The notes under the pieces: generated by a model
What the model was told of the DNA's origin: nothing
Databases searched by the model: none
What the model saw: the letters and a program-made list of their open reading frames with translations, nothing else
Position numbers and translations under genes: made by a program
In this document: piece by piece, positions 54,523 through 63,370 of the stretch
How positions within the stretch are numbered: the first letter of the stretch is position 1
How the letters are laid out: each line of letters opens with the position of its first letter
Assembly: GCA_964247385.1 (NCBI GenBank)
Contig: CAXTUB010000004.1
Span: forward strand, 1-64,000
Origin: TMP-86 sp964247385
GTDB taxonomy: Bacteria > Pseudomonadota > Gammaproteobacteria > Steroidobacterales > Steroidobacteraceae
Direction: 5' to 3'
Length of the DNA stretch: 64,000 nucleotides

Positions 54523-55365
54523 GTGAAATATGTTTCAAACTGCCGCGAAACAAAGCTTCAAAGCCGGGATTTGCACGTGATTCAAACGCTTGGCGCCCGT
54601 AAGGCGGTCATTTTGAGCGCGGGGCAAGGAAGCCGCCTGCTGCCATTGACCGAGAGCGTTCCCAAGTGCCTCCTCGATATTGCGGGGCACAGCCTGCTCG
54701 AGTGGCAGCTTCTCGGACTGCGGCAGGCCGGCGTGACGGAAGCCGTGATCGTGACTGGATTTCGCACGGAGCTCGTCGAGCGCCGCCTGTCGCAAATCAG
54801 CCCGGCCGGCATGCAGGTTCGCGCACTGTTCAATCCGTTTTTTCAAGTGGCCGATAACCTGGCGAGCTGTTGGATGGCCCGCCACGAGTTGACCGGTCCC
54901 GTGCTGATTCTCAACGGCGATACCTTGTTCGACGCGCGCATTGCGGCGCGGCTCTGCAAGCCTAGCTCTGCGCATGTGGTCGTGACCATCGATCGCAAGG
55001 CGGCTTACGACGAAGACGATATGAAAATCACCGCCGACGGCGATCGTCTGCGCGCCATCGGCAAGAAGCTGCCCATGGCGCAGGTGAATGGCGAATCCAT
55101 CGGATTCTTGCGTTTCGATGAGATGGGCGCAAGACTCTTCGTCGAAGAGCTCGATCAAGTCATGCGTACGCCCGAGGGCACACGTCTTTGGTATCTGTCG
55201 ATCATTCATCGGCTTGCGCAGCGCCTGCCGATCAACGTACTGTCGATCGAAGGTCTGGCTTGGGCTGAGCTCGATTATCCGGCAGATCTACAGCGTTGCC
55301 GCGATGTCGCCGCGCTTTGGCTGTCGAAGAGTGCCGAGCCCTTACCTCGGGCAGCTACGCCATAG
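54523..55365 (+). CDS. LicC-like nucleotidyltransferase (CDP-headgroup synthesis candidate)
   Basis: 280 residues (GTG 54523; GTG 54577 alternative). NTP-transferase fold: AVILSAGQGSRLLPLTESVPKCLLDIAGHSLLEWQL (residues ~28-63), VTGFRTELVERRL, FNPFFQVADNLASCW, and LILNGDTLFD with the metal-binding Asp. The NPF-x-NLxS-W pattern is that of phosphocholine/phosphosugar-alcohol cytidylyltransferases. It probably makes a CDP-activated small headgroup for the CDP-alcohol phosphotransferases encoded nearby. A phosphoglycerate cytidylyltransferase (CpgD) is known in the Caulobacter sphingolipid pathway, but equivalence is not shown. Confidence 0.75.
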   Translation: MKYVSNCRETKLQSRDLHVIQTLGARKAVILSAGQGSRLLPLTESVPKCLLDIAGHSLLEWQLLGLRQAGVTEAVIVTGFRTELVERRLSQISPAGMQVRALFNPFFQVADNLASCWMARHELTGPVLILNGDTLFDARIAARLCKPSSAHVVVTIDRKAAYDEDDMKITADGDRLRAIGKKLPMAQVNGESIGFLRFDEMGARLFVEELDQVMRTPEGTRLWYLSIIHRLAQRLPINVLSIEGLAWAELDYPADLQRCRDVAALWLSKSAEPLPRAATP

Positions 55366-56142
55366 TTGGCGCACCGCAGCCAAGTCAGCGGCGGAGTCCA
55401 CATCGATGGCCGCACGTCCATCGGCCAGCTCGACCACCGCTAGCCTCGCTCCGGCAAGCTGACCCAGGCGGCGTAGCGCCGAGCTCAGCGGCAGAAGCCC
55501 GAGTCGGTAACGCAATGCCCAGCCCACGCCGAGCCGGCCCAGCAAGCGCAGCGGCCGTTTTCGATGGGCTTCGAGCTGCGACCAACACTCGACGACCCCG
55601 AGCGCAGCGGGCGTGCGCAAGAAAAATAAATTGCAGCCGGAAAATTCGCCGTCTTTGAAGCGCAAGTAGGTGCGCTTCGTGCCGGGCAATGCGCCTTCCA
55701 CATGAGCGCGGCGCGCAAGCGCAGCCACCACATCCACCTCCACGGGCGAAGCCGAGACCATGCGGTCGACCCATGCGCTTTGCAGCAGCGGATGATCGGC
55801 CGTGGTCACGATGAGAGGGGCGCCGTGCGAACGCAGCACCTGCGCCACGCTCGCGCTGGGTCCACGGGCCGCGCTGCTCCATTCGATCGGTTTGCCGAGC
55901 ACACCGAATTCGCCGAGTTCGCCAAGCTCGCCAAGTTCATCGGGTAATTCGCGCCGCTCCGACACGACCACGATGCGTGCGATGTGGGGTGAGCCTGCGA
56001 GCGCATGGAGAACGTGCCAGAGCATGGGCTTGCCGCCCACGTCGATCATCGCTTTGTCGCGGACGCCGGCTGCGAGCGCGAGTTGATCTGGATCGGTGCG
56101 GCTGCCCGCCAGAACCACGGCCGTGAGCGGTTGCGCGGTCAT
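55342..56142 (-). CDS. MobA-like NTP transferase domain protein
   Basis: 266 residues. The fold begins TAVVLAGSRTDPDQLALAAGVRDKAMIDVGGKPML (the Lys-containing activation loop) and continues LIVTTADHPLL (metal Asp). This MobA-like domain transfers a nucleotide to a phosphorylated compound whose identity is unknown. An unusual GELGELGEFG stretch (about residue 68) is encoded by a 9-bp repeat. The start overlaps the stop of the ceramide-synthase-like gene by 4 bp. The gene is convergent with the LicC-like gene, overlapping by 24 bp. Confidence 0.7.
   Translation of the reverse strand: MTAQPLTAVVLAGSRTDPDQLALAAGVRDKAMIDVGGKPMLWHVLHALAGSPHIARIVVVSERRELPDELGELGELGEFGVLGKPIEWSSAARGPSASVAQVLRSHGAPLIVTTADHPLLQSAWVDRMVSASPVEVDVVAALARRAHVEGALPGTKRTYLRFKDGEFSGCNLFFLRTPAALGVVECWSQLEAHRKRPLRLLGRLGVGWALRYRLGLLPLSSALRRLGQLAGARLAVVELADGRAAIDVDSAADLAAVRQLWRSCPR
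55904..55939. repeat. 9-bp in-frame tandem repeat, 4 copies
   Basis: CCGAATTCG, CCGAGTTCG, CCAAGCTCG and CCAAGTTCA follow head to tail inside the NTP transferase gene and encode the GELGELGEF-like stretch on the minus strand. Length change would stay in frame. Confidence 0.8.
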
Positions 56143-57263
56143 GTCAACGCTTTCTCGTAGATGCGGTAGGTCTTGTAAGCTTTCGCGTCGAGAGACTCGA
56201 TGATGCGGCGCATGGGCATGTTGTCCTCGAGAATCCACGATAGCTCAACCGACCTCATGCCATGAGCGAGGGCGTTTTTGCGGAGAGTATCGATCATGAA
56301 ATACGGCACCGCTCCGCCCGCAAGGCCGCCCTGATAGCTGCGCCTGACTCCCATGAGCACGGTCCGCCCGCTCGTTGCGCCGCGCTTCAAGCGCAGCAAA
56401 AGCTTCAGCCAGTTGAACGGCGCAAGCCGGCCGGAAAAATCTCGAATGAGCTCGTAGAGATTCGGCAAGAGCAAACCAAAGCCGATCGGCTCGCCGCTCA
56501 TCTCGGCGATGACGAGCAGATCCGGGACCAGAAGCGGCTTCAACTCCTTGGCGAGGTGCTCGAACTCGGCATCCGTGAATGGCACGAAGCCCCAGTTTTC
56601 GCGCCACGCATCATTCAATAAGCTTTTGATCGTTTCGAACTCAGCGTCGTAAGCGCGCGTGTCCAGCGTGCGCACGCGAATACCGCTGCGCTTCTGACGG
56701 TCGATGAGCCGGCGCGCCGCGGCGGGCAAGTCTTTGCCGAAGTCATACCAATAGGCGATGAGGTCCTTCGCCTTGCCATAGCCATTGCGCTCGACGTGCG
56801 CCGCGAGATATGCAGGATTGTGCGGCATGAGGATCATCGGCGGCGTGTCAAATCCGGCGACGAGCAGACCTGACTCTTCGTTGATGCTGAGATTGAATGG
56901 CCCGCGCACGCGCGTTTTGCCACGCTCGCGCAGCCAGGACTCGGCTGCCTCGAACAAGACATCGATCACCTGCGCCTCATTGGCAGCGGCGAGCGAGCCG
57001 AAAAACCCCAACTCGGGCTCGCTTGCCAGCCGGTCGATCTGCGCACTGATGCGTCCTATGTCTGAGCCGTTGCGATGCGCGAGAAACAGTTGGGCCTCGG
57101 CGTGCTGAAAAAAAGGATTTCTCCCGACGCTCAATGCGGCGCGGCGCTCCGCCTCGAGCGGCGTGATCCATTGCGGATCGGAAGCGTAGAGACGCGATGG
57201 CACTCGAATGAAGCGCGTGAGCCCGGCCCGTTTGCTAACCGGAATGACCTGCACCGCCGACAC
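56139..57263 (-). CDS. Probable bacterial ceramide synthase (bCerS-like, GNAT-type fold)
   Basis: 374 residues from GTG 57263, preceded by AAAAGAG. The sequence VSKRAGLTRFIRVPSRLYASDPQWITPLEAERRAAL, FNLSINEESGLLVAGFDTPPMILMPHNPAYL and VELSWILEDNMPMRRIIESL is that of the family, often mislabelled dATP pyrophosphohydrolase, that includes the Caulobacter ceramide synthase. That enzyme N-acylates the sphingoid base. Assignment is from memory of the family, strengthened by the SPT-like, ACP and FAAL genes nearby. It follows the CDP-alcohol phosphotransferase gene by 17 bp. Confidence 0.75.
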   Translation of the reverse strand: MSAVQVIPVSKRAGLTRFIRVPSRLYASDPQWITPLEAERRAALSVGRNPFFQHAEAQLFLAHRNGSDIGRISAQIDRLASEPELGFFGSLAAANEAQVIDVLFEAAESWLRERGKTRVRGPFNLSINEESGLLVAGFDTPPMILMPHNPAYLAAHVERNGYGKAKDLIAYWYDFGKDLPAAARRLIDRQKRSGIRVRTLDTRAYDAEFETIKSLLNDAWRENWGFVPFTDAEFEHLAKELKPLLVPDLLVIAEMSGEPIGFGLLLPNLYELIRDFSGRLAPFNWLKLLLRLKRGATSGRTVLMGVRRSYQGGLAGGAVPYFMIDTLRKNALAHGMRSVELSWILEDNMPMRRIIESLDAKAYKTYRIYEKALT

Positions 57264-57280
57264 GTTGAGCTCTTTTCGTG

Positions 57281-58501
57281 CTACCGCAGAAAACGCGCGC
57301 GTGAATGCGCCGGGCTCAGAAATCCAAGCCACAACGTGCGAAAGCCATGCCAAACGAAGGTCAGCGTCTGCCACAGCGCGACGAGGTAGAGTCCCGCGGG
57401 TCCCGCGCCGAGCAAGAGCGCGACGCCAAAGACAGTCATGACGATATTGCGCCGCGCGATGATGCCTCGCACATGCTCGTCGAGACGCGTGGACGAATGC
57501 AACGCATGACCCAACCGTCGCTTGGCAATGCCGAGCACGATGCGGTCGGCGATGTAGAAGGCGATCAACCACATCGCGACTTGCATCAAAACATCATGGG
57601 TCGAACGTGCGCCCAGACCGACGGCCCACGCGGCGTACCAAAACGGCGGATGAATCTGATCCAATCCATGATCGAGCGTGTTGCCAAGATTGGAATCGGT
57701 CAGGGTCAAACGCGCAAGCTTGCCATCGACGCTGTCCAAAATACTCATGGCATAGGCGCATAGAAATCCGCCGAGCCAGTGCGCGCGCGCGAATAAAGGC
57801 ACCGCGGCAAATGCCAGTAACACCGACAGTGCAGTGATGAGGTTGGGATGGATCCGGAAATGCGCGCTGAATCGAACTAAAGGCCATACCAGCGGCGGAT
57901 AAACATAGGCAGTGAGCAGATCCGTCGAGCCTTTGTAGTTATCCCAGAACAAGCGGCGCTCGAGCGCGCGCCGCGACTTCGCGTCATTGAGCGGATACAA
58001 CCAGAAGGGAATGCTGCGGCGGAGCTTGTCGATGTATGAAGGAAACTCGCGCTCCTCGAGGATTGGCACGGCGCCGTAGGCTCGTAGTGCATCGGCGACC
58101 GCGGGCAAATCGTGCGCATCGGGCGGTACGCTGGGCGCACTCGATGAATTCAGCTTTAGGGCGACCGCCCGACCTCCCTGGCCCCCGCGCTCGGCGATCC
58201 AGCTGTCCGCGGTCGAGTTGAAACGAAAAAGACGCGGGTCCACCGCGTTCGTACCATCGATTGCGATGAGCGCGGCGTGCCCGGCCAGGGCGCGGCGCAG
58301 CCGCGCGCCGAGCGGCTCGGAGCTGCAATCCGCCTGAGCACCGGGCCACGGTGGCTCGAGCTCGAGCGGCCGTGACGACGAGAGGATCACACGCCGGCCC
58401 TTGAGCGTGCGACGCAACCGCTCGAGTGTCGACACGCCGAACAGGCGATGCTGCGGCGTCACTCCTTCCGCATCGATCCAGATGACGGGCTCTGCGCTCA
58501 C
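57281..58501 (-). CDS. CDP-alcohol phosphotransferase with N-terminal extra domain, paralogue A
   Basis: 406 residues. Start GTG 58501 overlaps the lptG stop (GTGA). The C-terminal ~200 residues are a membrane CDP-alcohol phosphotransferase with about six helices and the full motif ILDSVDGKLARLTLTDSNLG followed by NTLDHGLD (D-x2-DG-x2-AR-x8-G-x3-D-x3-D, about residues 250-272). Residues 1-190 are a soluble domain that may be a worn-down NTP-transferase-like fold, as in the fused inositol-phosphate cytidylyltransferase/phosphotransferases. It likely joins a phosphorylated headgroup from a CDP-donor to a lipid alcohol such as ceramide; both substrates are inferred. Confidence 0.82.
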   Translation of the reverse strand: MSAEPVIWIDAEGVTPQHRLFGVSTLERLRRTLKGRRVILSSSRPLELEPPWPGAQADCSSEPLGARLRRALAGHAALIAIDGTNAVDPRLFRFNSTADSWIAERGGQGGRAVALKLNSSSAPSVPPDAHDLPAVADALRAYGAVPILEEREFPSYIDKLRRSIPFWLYPLNDAKSRRALERRLFWDNYKGSTDLLTAYVYPPLVWPLVRFSAHFRIHPNLITALSVLLAFAAVPLFARAHWLGGFLCAYAMSILDSVDGKLARLTLTDSNLGNTLDHGLDQIHPPFWYAAWAVGLGARSTHDVLMQVAMWLIAFYIADRIVLGIAKRRLGHALHSSTRLDEHVRGIIARRNIVMTVFGVALLLGAGPAGLYLVALWQTLTFVWHGFRTLWLGFLSPAHSRARFLR

Positions 58502-59565
58502 GCACGCTCGCAAACGGCAAGCTGCACCACACCGATTGCCGCAAACACGAGCGGCGCAGCCAGTGCCGCCGCCATGGGCCGAATTTGTCCGCTGGTGCCG
58601 AGCGCGGCGGCGACGCCATCGCACAATAGAAAGCTAAGACCGAGCGCGAGAGACCAGAGCAATGCACCGCCGCCGGCGCCGCTTCGAAACAAAATAGTTG
58701 CGCAAGGGATCGACAGCAGCAGCATCAGCAGGATGCCGAATGGCGCGCTGTACGTACGCGCGAGGATCGTGCGATAAAAGCTCAAGGGCTGCGTCCCGAC
58801 ACGCTCTCCGCCAATCACGTCGGCCAGCATGCTGCTCGAGAGATAGGGTTGAGCGCTTCCGAGCCGCATGACGTCTTCGGGCCGCAAGTTGGTGTGCCAG
58901 GAGCGCGTCTGCGCATGCGAGGTCGTCGCCGCGCCTGCGTCGATCGTGAGGTCCGTGATGTCGTGCAATTCCCAATGGTCACCCGCCCAATCCGCACTGC
59001 GTGCCATGCTGCGCATCGACAAGAGTCGGTTCCCATCGCGCAGATAAATCCGCAGCTGCTGCAAATGCCGGCCGCCTTGCGCGCGCCGTTCGAACGAGAC
59101 GGGGCCTTCGCGCGTGTGTGCCCACGTCGGCTCGGGCGGCACGTCGCCCGCCGGCGTGGTCGATTCCCACCAGGCCGCGAGCCGACCTTCGGCCACGGGC
59201 ACGAGCAACTGCGTCAAGGCCACATACAACAAGGCGAGCACGCAGGCCACCGGCAATAATTGCCATAGCATGCGCGACAAGCTCACGCCGGCAGCGCGCA
59301 GCGCGGTAATTTCCCGGCTGCGCGCGAGGCCATAGAACGCGGTCATGGCGCCTAACAACGTCGCCAGCGGCAGCGCCACCACCAACTCGCTCGGCAGCCG
59401 CAATGCCGCGTAACGCGCCACGCCCTTGAACCCCAGGTGCCGCTCGAGCACATCGCTCGTCACATCGAGAAGCTCGAGCAATTGCATCAGGCCGACGAGC
59501 ACCGCAAGCACGCCCACCGTCTGCATCGCCATTCTGCCGCGCAGGTAGCCGGCGATGATTTTCAT
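58498..59565 (-). CDS. LptG-type lipid export permease
   Basis: 355 residues, LptF/LptG (YjgP/YjgQ) family: three helices at the N-terminus (YLRGRMAMQTVGVLAVLVGLMQLLELLD), the conserved SREITALRAAGVSLSRM coupling region after the second helix, a periplasmic beta-jellyroll domain (about residues 125-260) and three C-terminal helices. LptG pairs with LptF and LptB to extract lipopolysaccharide from the inner membrane. Here lptF and lptG sit inside a lipid-synthesis operon rather than next to pepA, so they may be paralogues for another lipid. Confidence 0.88.
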   Translation of the reverse strand: MKIIAGYLRGRMAMQTVGVLAVLVGLMQLLELLDVTSDVLERHLGFKGVARYAALRLPSELVVALPLATLLGAMTAFYGLARSREITALRAAGVSLSRMLWQLLPVACVLALLYVALTQLLVPVAEGRLAAWWESTTPAGDVPPEPTWAHTREGPVSFERRAQGGRHLQQLRIYLRDGNRLLSMRSMARSADWAGDHWELHDITDLTIDAGAATTSHAQTRSWHTNLRPEDVMRLGSAQPYLSSSMLADVIGGERVGTQPLSFYRTILARTYSAPFGILLMLLLSIPCATILFRSGAGGGALLWSLALGLSFLLCDGVAAALGTSGQIRPMAAALAAPLVFAAIGVVQLAVCERA

Positions 59566-60764
59566 GCCGAGGCCTTACGCCGCCCGCGCGCCATCCCCTC
59601 GAAGGCCGCCTCGATCAAATTCACCGCACGCATGACGGGGTTGTCCCCGGGCCACAAAAGGCTGCCGCGAAACAGCCACGCCGCAATGACGCCGAACACA
59701 CCGAAGGGAATCCACACCGCTGCGATGCTGCCTGCGTGCCCGCTCTGCGCGAGCCCCGTGCCAAATTGCAGCGCCTGATTCAAGAGCAACAAGGCAAGCG
59801 CCGCGAACACGATTCCCGGCGCACGCCGGCCACGCTTGGCCGCCATGCCGAGCGGGAACGCCATGAGAGGCAGCATGGGCGGCACCAATGCGCGCGCCAG
59901 ACGGCCGTTGAATTCTCCGCGACGCCGCTGCCGCTCACGCTTCAAATCGAGTCCCGGCTTTTTGAGCGCGCGTTCGCGCAACTCAGGAAACGTCAATTCG
60001 CGCACCGTGTCGCCGCGCGGCCGATACGGCGGCGCATTCGCCGAGAAATCCTCATTCACATCGCCGCTTGCGAAGCGCGCCACTGACGCACCGCCGCCCT
60101 CTTCATCGCGCACGGTCATGCCCTCATTCAAGTGCAGCGAGAGGCGCTTGCTGCCGGGCGCCTGCACGAGCTGGCCCGTGGGAGCTGTCGTGATCTCCTC
60201 GCCGTTTTCGATGCGGCGCTCGACGAATACGCCCTGCAAATCGCGGCCGGTGGCTCCCGATGAATCCGCGCTGAGCGTCAAGCCATGCCCGGTGTTAACG
60301 AAGCGCTTGTCCTGCACGCGCGCGTTCCATCCGGCTTCGAGCACCTCATGAGTCGCTACGTGATATCGATAGCGGCTCAACGGCTGCAAGTAGCCGAACA
60401 AATAAAGATTGAACAGACTGATCAATGCCGCCACGAAGAAGCACGGCGCGGAAATGCGCGCGATGGAGCGGCCGGTCGCCAGCATGACATCGATCTCATT
60501 GTCGTCGCCGAGCCGTGCAACGGCGATGAAGATGGCTGCGAAAAACGCGCTCGGGAGCGACAAGCCGAGATAGTGCGGCACGAGCGGCATCGCCATGGAC
60601 AATACGGCCGCAGGGCCTGCGCCCGTGGCCGCGGCGATATCGAATAGCCGCAAGAGCCGCTCGAGCAACTGCGCAATGAGCATGATGCCAAGGCACAAAG
60701 CCAGCGGCCCCGCGAGCGCGACCAGGATGTAGCAATCGAGACGGTCCGGCAGAAACCTTCTCAT
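59562..60764 (-). CDS. LptF-type lipid export permease
   Basis: 400 residues, slightly longer than E. coli LptF (366). N-terminal helices (YILVALAGPLALCLGIMLIAQLLERLLRLFDI), the DDNEIDVMLATGRSIARI coupling loop, a periplasmic jellyroll (about residues 130-280) and C-terminal helices. It overlaps the HIT gene upstream and the lptG gene downstream by 4 bp each. The cargo may be lipopolysaccharide or, given the neighbours, the sphingolipid-like product of this locus. A second lptFG pair elsewhere in the genome would favour the latter. Confidence 0.88.
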   Translation of the reverse strand: MRRFLPDRLDCYILVALAGPLALCLGIMLIAQLLERLLRLFDIAAATGAGPAAVLSMAMPLVPHYLGLSLPSAFFAAIFIAVARLGDDNEIDVMLATGRSIARISAPCFFVAALISLFNLYLFGYLQPLSRYRYHVATHEVLEAGWNARVQDKRFVNTGHGLTLSADSSGATGRDLQGVFVERRIENGEEITTAPTGQLVQAPGSKRLSLHLNEGMTVRDEEGGGASVARFASGDVNEDFSANAPPYRPRGDTVRELTFPELRERALKKPGLDLKRERQRRRGEFNGRLARALVPPMLPLMAFPLGMAAKRGRRAPGIVFAALALLLLNQALQFGTGLAQSGHAGSIAAVWIPFGVFGVIAAWLFRGSLLWPGDNPVMRAVNLIEAAFEGMARGRRKASA

Positions 60765-61216
60765 GCCGCGGCGCGCAGCCAGGCCGCGCGCAAATGCAGC
60801 ACGAGCGCATCGCGCAGCGCGTCATCCAGCTTCACGGCGCTTTCGAGCGCGGGGCTTTTCGGCCAGCCGGCATCGTGAAACTCCGCCTGCTCGAATGTAC
60901 GGGCCTCTCGATAGCGTGGAATGACGTGAAAATGAACGTCCGGGTCGACCATCATCAACATGAGATAGTTGATGCGCTCGTAATCCACCACCTCGCGCAG
61001 CATCCGTTCGGCCTGACGCACCACGCAGCGCAACTCGATGAAGCCGCGCTCGCTCACCGCCGAAAACGCCGTCACGGGCTCTTTGCACACGAGTACAAGC
61101 GAGCCGAGTGTGGGCTGCTGTGGGCGCACCAAGACCAGCCATCGATCGGTTTCGCCGAGCCGTGTCGCAGGGTCGCCGAACTTGACAGCGGTGGCGTTGA
61201 TGCGTTGCGGGTCCAT
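60761..61216 (-). CDS. HIT domain protein
   Basis: 151 residues. The histidine triad motif reads PDVHFHVIPRYRE (about residues 94-106), with GSLVLVCKEPVTAFSAVSERGFIEL upstream. HIT enzymes hydrolyse or transfer nucleotidyl groups such as AMP or diadenosine compounds. In this operon it could cleave a nucleotide-headgroup conjugate or an acyl-AMP, but nothing in the sequence decides. Its stop overlaps the lptF ATG by 4 bp. Confidence 0.85.
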   Translation of the reverse strand: MDPQRINATAVKFGDPATRLGETDRWLVLVRPQQPTLGSLVLVCKEPVTAFSAVSERGFIELRCVVRQAERMLREVVDYERINYLMLMMVDPDVHFHVIPRYREARTFEQAEFHDAGWPKSPALESAVKLDDALRDALVLHLRAAWLRAAA

Positions 61217-61263
61217 GGGGCTCCTCGAAATTTCAGCGCGCGGCCTCGCCGCGGCGGCGCGCT

Positions 61264-62136
61264 CTAAAGCGCCAAATCGTAATGCAAGGCAGGTACGAAC
61301 GCCTCTTCGGCAAGGGACCAGCGCCTGACCTCGACCTCGGCCCAGGGGCGCTGCGAACGCAACACGATGCGATGCCAGCGCGCGCCCTCGTCATGCGCGC
61401 TCGGCAAGGCCGACGATGAGGGCACGGACAAGCACGGAATCGGGCCGTGAGGCCCTGGAATCGCATCCAGGCGCGCATTGCGCGCATGGCCGTGCAAGAT
61501 GAGCTCGGCGCCGCAATCTCGCAGAACCTCGCGCAACGCATGTGAGTCGGCGAGCGCCCGACGCCAGGCCGCCGCGCCGGCGGCGGCGGGATGATGCAGG
61601 AACAGCACGCGCATGCGCCCCGCCTCGCGCTCCGCCTTCAATGCACATCGCAAGCGTTCGAGTTGTTCCCGACCGAGCTCGCCGCGCGCAAGAAGCAGCG
61701 CCGTGGGACGCGCAGAGCTCAAGCCAATCAGCGCGATCTCGCCGCGGCGAAGCACCGAGGGCCAACCGGTTGCAGCGCGCGTCCAATTCGACCAGTGGGC
61801 AAGCTCGCCGGCCGCATCGCTCACCAGCGCATCGTGATTGCCCGGCACCACACTGATTCGATCGGCCGGCGCGAGCTCGCGCAGCCACTCGACCGCGTTG
61901 GCAAACTCTTCGGGCATCGAGAAATTAACCATATCGCCGGTGATGACGATGTGATCAGTGGCATGTGCGCGCCAGTCTTCGATCAGCGCATGCAGAATTT
62001 CCGGGCGCTGCATGGTGCCCCGGCGGCGCCAGGACCAAGCGCTCAGCTGACGTTTGGACAGGCGCGCTTGCCACGGTAAGTGCACGCGGTGCGGCAGATG
62101 CAAATCCGACAAATGCGCAATCGACAGCGTGTTCAT
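61264..62136 (-). CDS. Calcineurin-like metallophosphoesterase
   Basis: About 290 residues. Motifs in order: IAHLSDLHLP (residues ~6-15), GDMVNF, VVPGNHDALVS, LFLHHPAA and LHGHARNARLD, the complete set of metal-binding Asp/Asn/His of the calcineurin-like family. Candidate substrates are phosphorylated lipid intermediates or CDP-linked headgroups, by context only. I chose Met 62136 over Met 62148 because homologous proteins begin a few residues before the first motif. Its start is about 10 bp from that of the divergent paralogue B gene. Confidence 0.85.
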   Translation of the reverse strand: MNTLSIAHLSDLHLPHRVHLPWQARLSKRQLSAWSWRRRGTMQRPEILHALIEDWRAHATDHIVITGDMVNFSMPEEFANAVEWLRELAPADRISVVPGNHDALVSDAAGELAHWSNWTRAATGWPSVLRRGEIALIGLSSARPTALLLARGELGREQLERLRCALKAEREAGRMRVLFLHHPAAAGAAAWRRALADSHALREVLRDCGAELILHGHARNARLDAIPGPHGPIPCLSVPSSSALPSAHDEGARWHRIVLRSQRPWAEVEVRRWSLAEEAFVPALHYDLAL

Positions 62137-62146
62137 CAATAATGCC

Positions 62147-63370
62147 ATGATGCCACAGGCCCAGCGCACGCCCGCGCTTGCTACTCGACCCTTGGGTGTC
62201 GTGATCGGCGATACGCCGCTTCGATTGTGGGGCCGTGACGCAACCGAGCGATTGCGCAAGCAACTGACTCGCGCCGGCGCGGATCTCGCAAGCGTTGGCG
62301 TTGACTTGACGGACGCAGCCGCGCCATCTCGCGCCGAACCCACATTGCCTCGGCATGACCGGATGGTGTTGTTGCGCAGTGATTGGGTTTATCACGATGC
62401 CATCGTGCGCGCGCTGGTCGCATCGCGCAGTCCCGTGGCTCTAATGGCAGCGGATGGGGAATGCGCGGCCGCTGCGGTGCCTGCGGTCGATGCCGCCCGG
62501 CTCGGCGCGCAGCTCGCCAATGGTCGAGCCGAGACGCTGCCGCAAGTGACCGTGGACCAATTGACCCATGGCTACGACGAAGCATTGCGCAAGCGCGAGC
62601 AGCCATTCTTGCTTCGCTTGACGAGCCGCGACATTGCGGCCATCGAAGCTCGCATTTTTGCCGCGTCTTACAAGGGCGTCACTGACCTCGTGACACGCTT
62701 CGTATGGCCGCGCCCCGCGCTCGCCGTAACGCGTTGGTGCGCGCGGCGAGGCGTCTCACCCAACATGGTGACGAGCGTGAGCTTGGTGTGCGTTCTGCTC
62801 GCATTCTGGGCGTTTTGGCGCGGCGAATACGCGGCCGGGTTGGTCGCTGCGTGGTGCATGACGTTTCTCGATACGGTGGATGGCAAGCTTGCACGCGTGA
62901 CTCTCAGCTCGTCCACATGGGGCAACGCGTTTGATCATTCAATCGATCTCGTGCATCCGCCATTTTGGTGGTGGGCGTGGATCAAGGGTCTGCCTGCGAG
63001 CGGAGTTGCGTTGGAATCCCCGCGTGCGGTGCTCGCGGTCATCGTGGCGGGGTACGTACTGCAAAGGCTCGAGGAAGGCGCGTTCATCCTCTCCTTCAAA
63101 ATGGATATGCACGTGTGGCGGCGCTTCGATAGCTTTTTTCGATTGATCACCGCGCGCCGTAATCCCAACCTGGTGATCCTGACGGCGGCGGTACTCGTTG
63201 GAAGGCCCGATCGAGGCATCGAGATCGTGGCGGTCTGGGTTGCTGCTTGTTTGCTCATCCACGCCGTTCGGATCGCGCAAGCCGCCTGGGCGCGGCGTGC
63301 AGGGCCGCTCCAATCCTGGCTCGATGAGGCGCAGCGCGTGCCGTCGCGTGCGCCGAAGATCTCTTCATGA
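62147..63370 (+). CDS. CDP-alcohol phosphotransferase with N-terminal extra domain, paralogue B
   Basis: 407 residues (ATG 62147; GTG 62201 is an alternative). Same architecture as the gene at 57281-58501: a ~190-residue N-terminal domain (GDTPLRLWGRDATERLRKQL), a linking helix (RIFAASYKGVTDLVTRFVWP, matching RLFWDNYKGSTDLLTAYVYP in paralogue A) and the catalytic membrane domain with FLDTVDGKLARVTLSSSTWG then NAFDHSID. The conserved pair suggests two successive or alternative headgroup transfers. It is coupled to the following partial gene by an ATGA overlap. Confidence 0.82.
   Translation: MMPQAQRTPALATRPLGVVIGDTPLRLWGRDATERLRKQLTRAGADLASVGVDLTDAAAPSRAEPTLPRHDRMVLLRSDWVYHDAIVRALVASRSPVALMAADGECAAAAVPAVDAARLGAQLANGRAETLPQVTVDQLTHGYDEALRKREQPFLLRLTSRDIAAIEARIFAASYKGVTDLVTRFVWPRPALAVTRWCARRGVSPNMVTSVSLVCVLLAFWAFWRGEYAAGLVAAWCMTFLDTVDGKLARVTLSSSTWGNAFDHSIDLVHPPFWWWAWIKGLPASGVALESPRAVLAVIVAGYVLQRLEEGAFILSFKMDMHVWRRFDSFFRLITARRNPNLVILTAAVLVGRPDRGIEIVAVWVAACLLIHAVRIAQAAWARRAGPLQSWLDEAQRVPSRAPKISS

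Noticed and set aside
57264..57572. N-terminal extension of the ceramide-synthase-like protein
   Set aside because: The ~103 extra codons overlap the upstream CDP-alcohol phosphotransferase gene and are Arg/His-rich; the GTG at 57263 has a ribosome-binding site.
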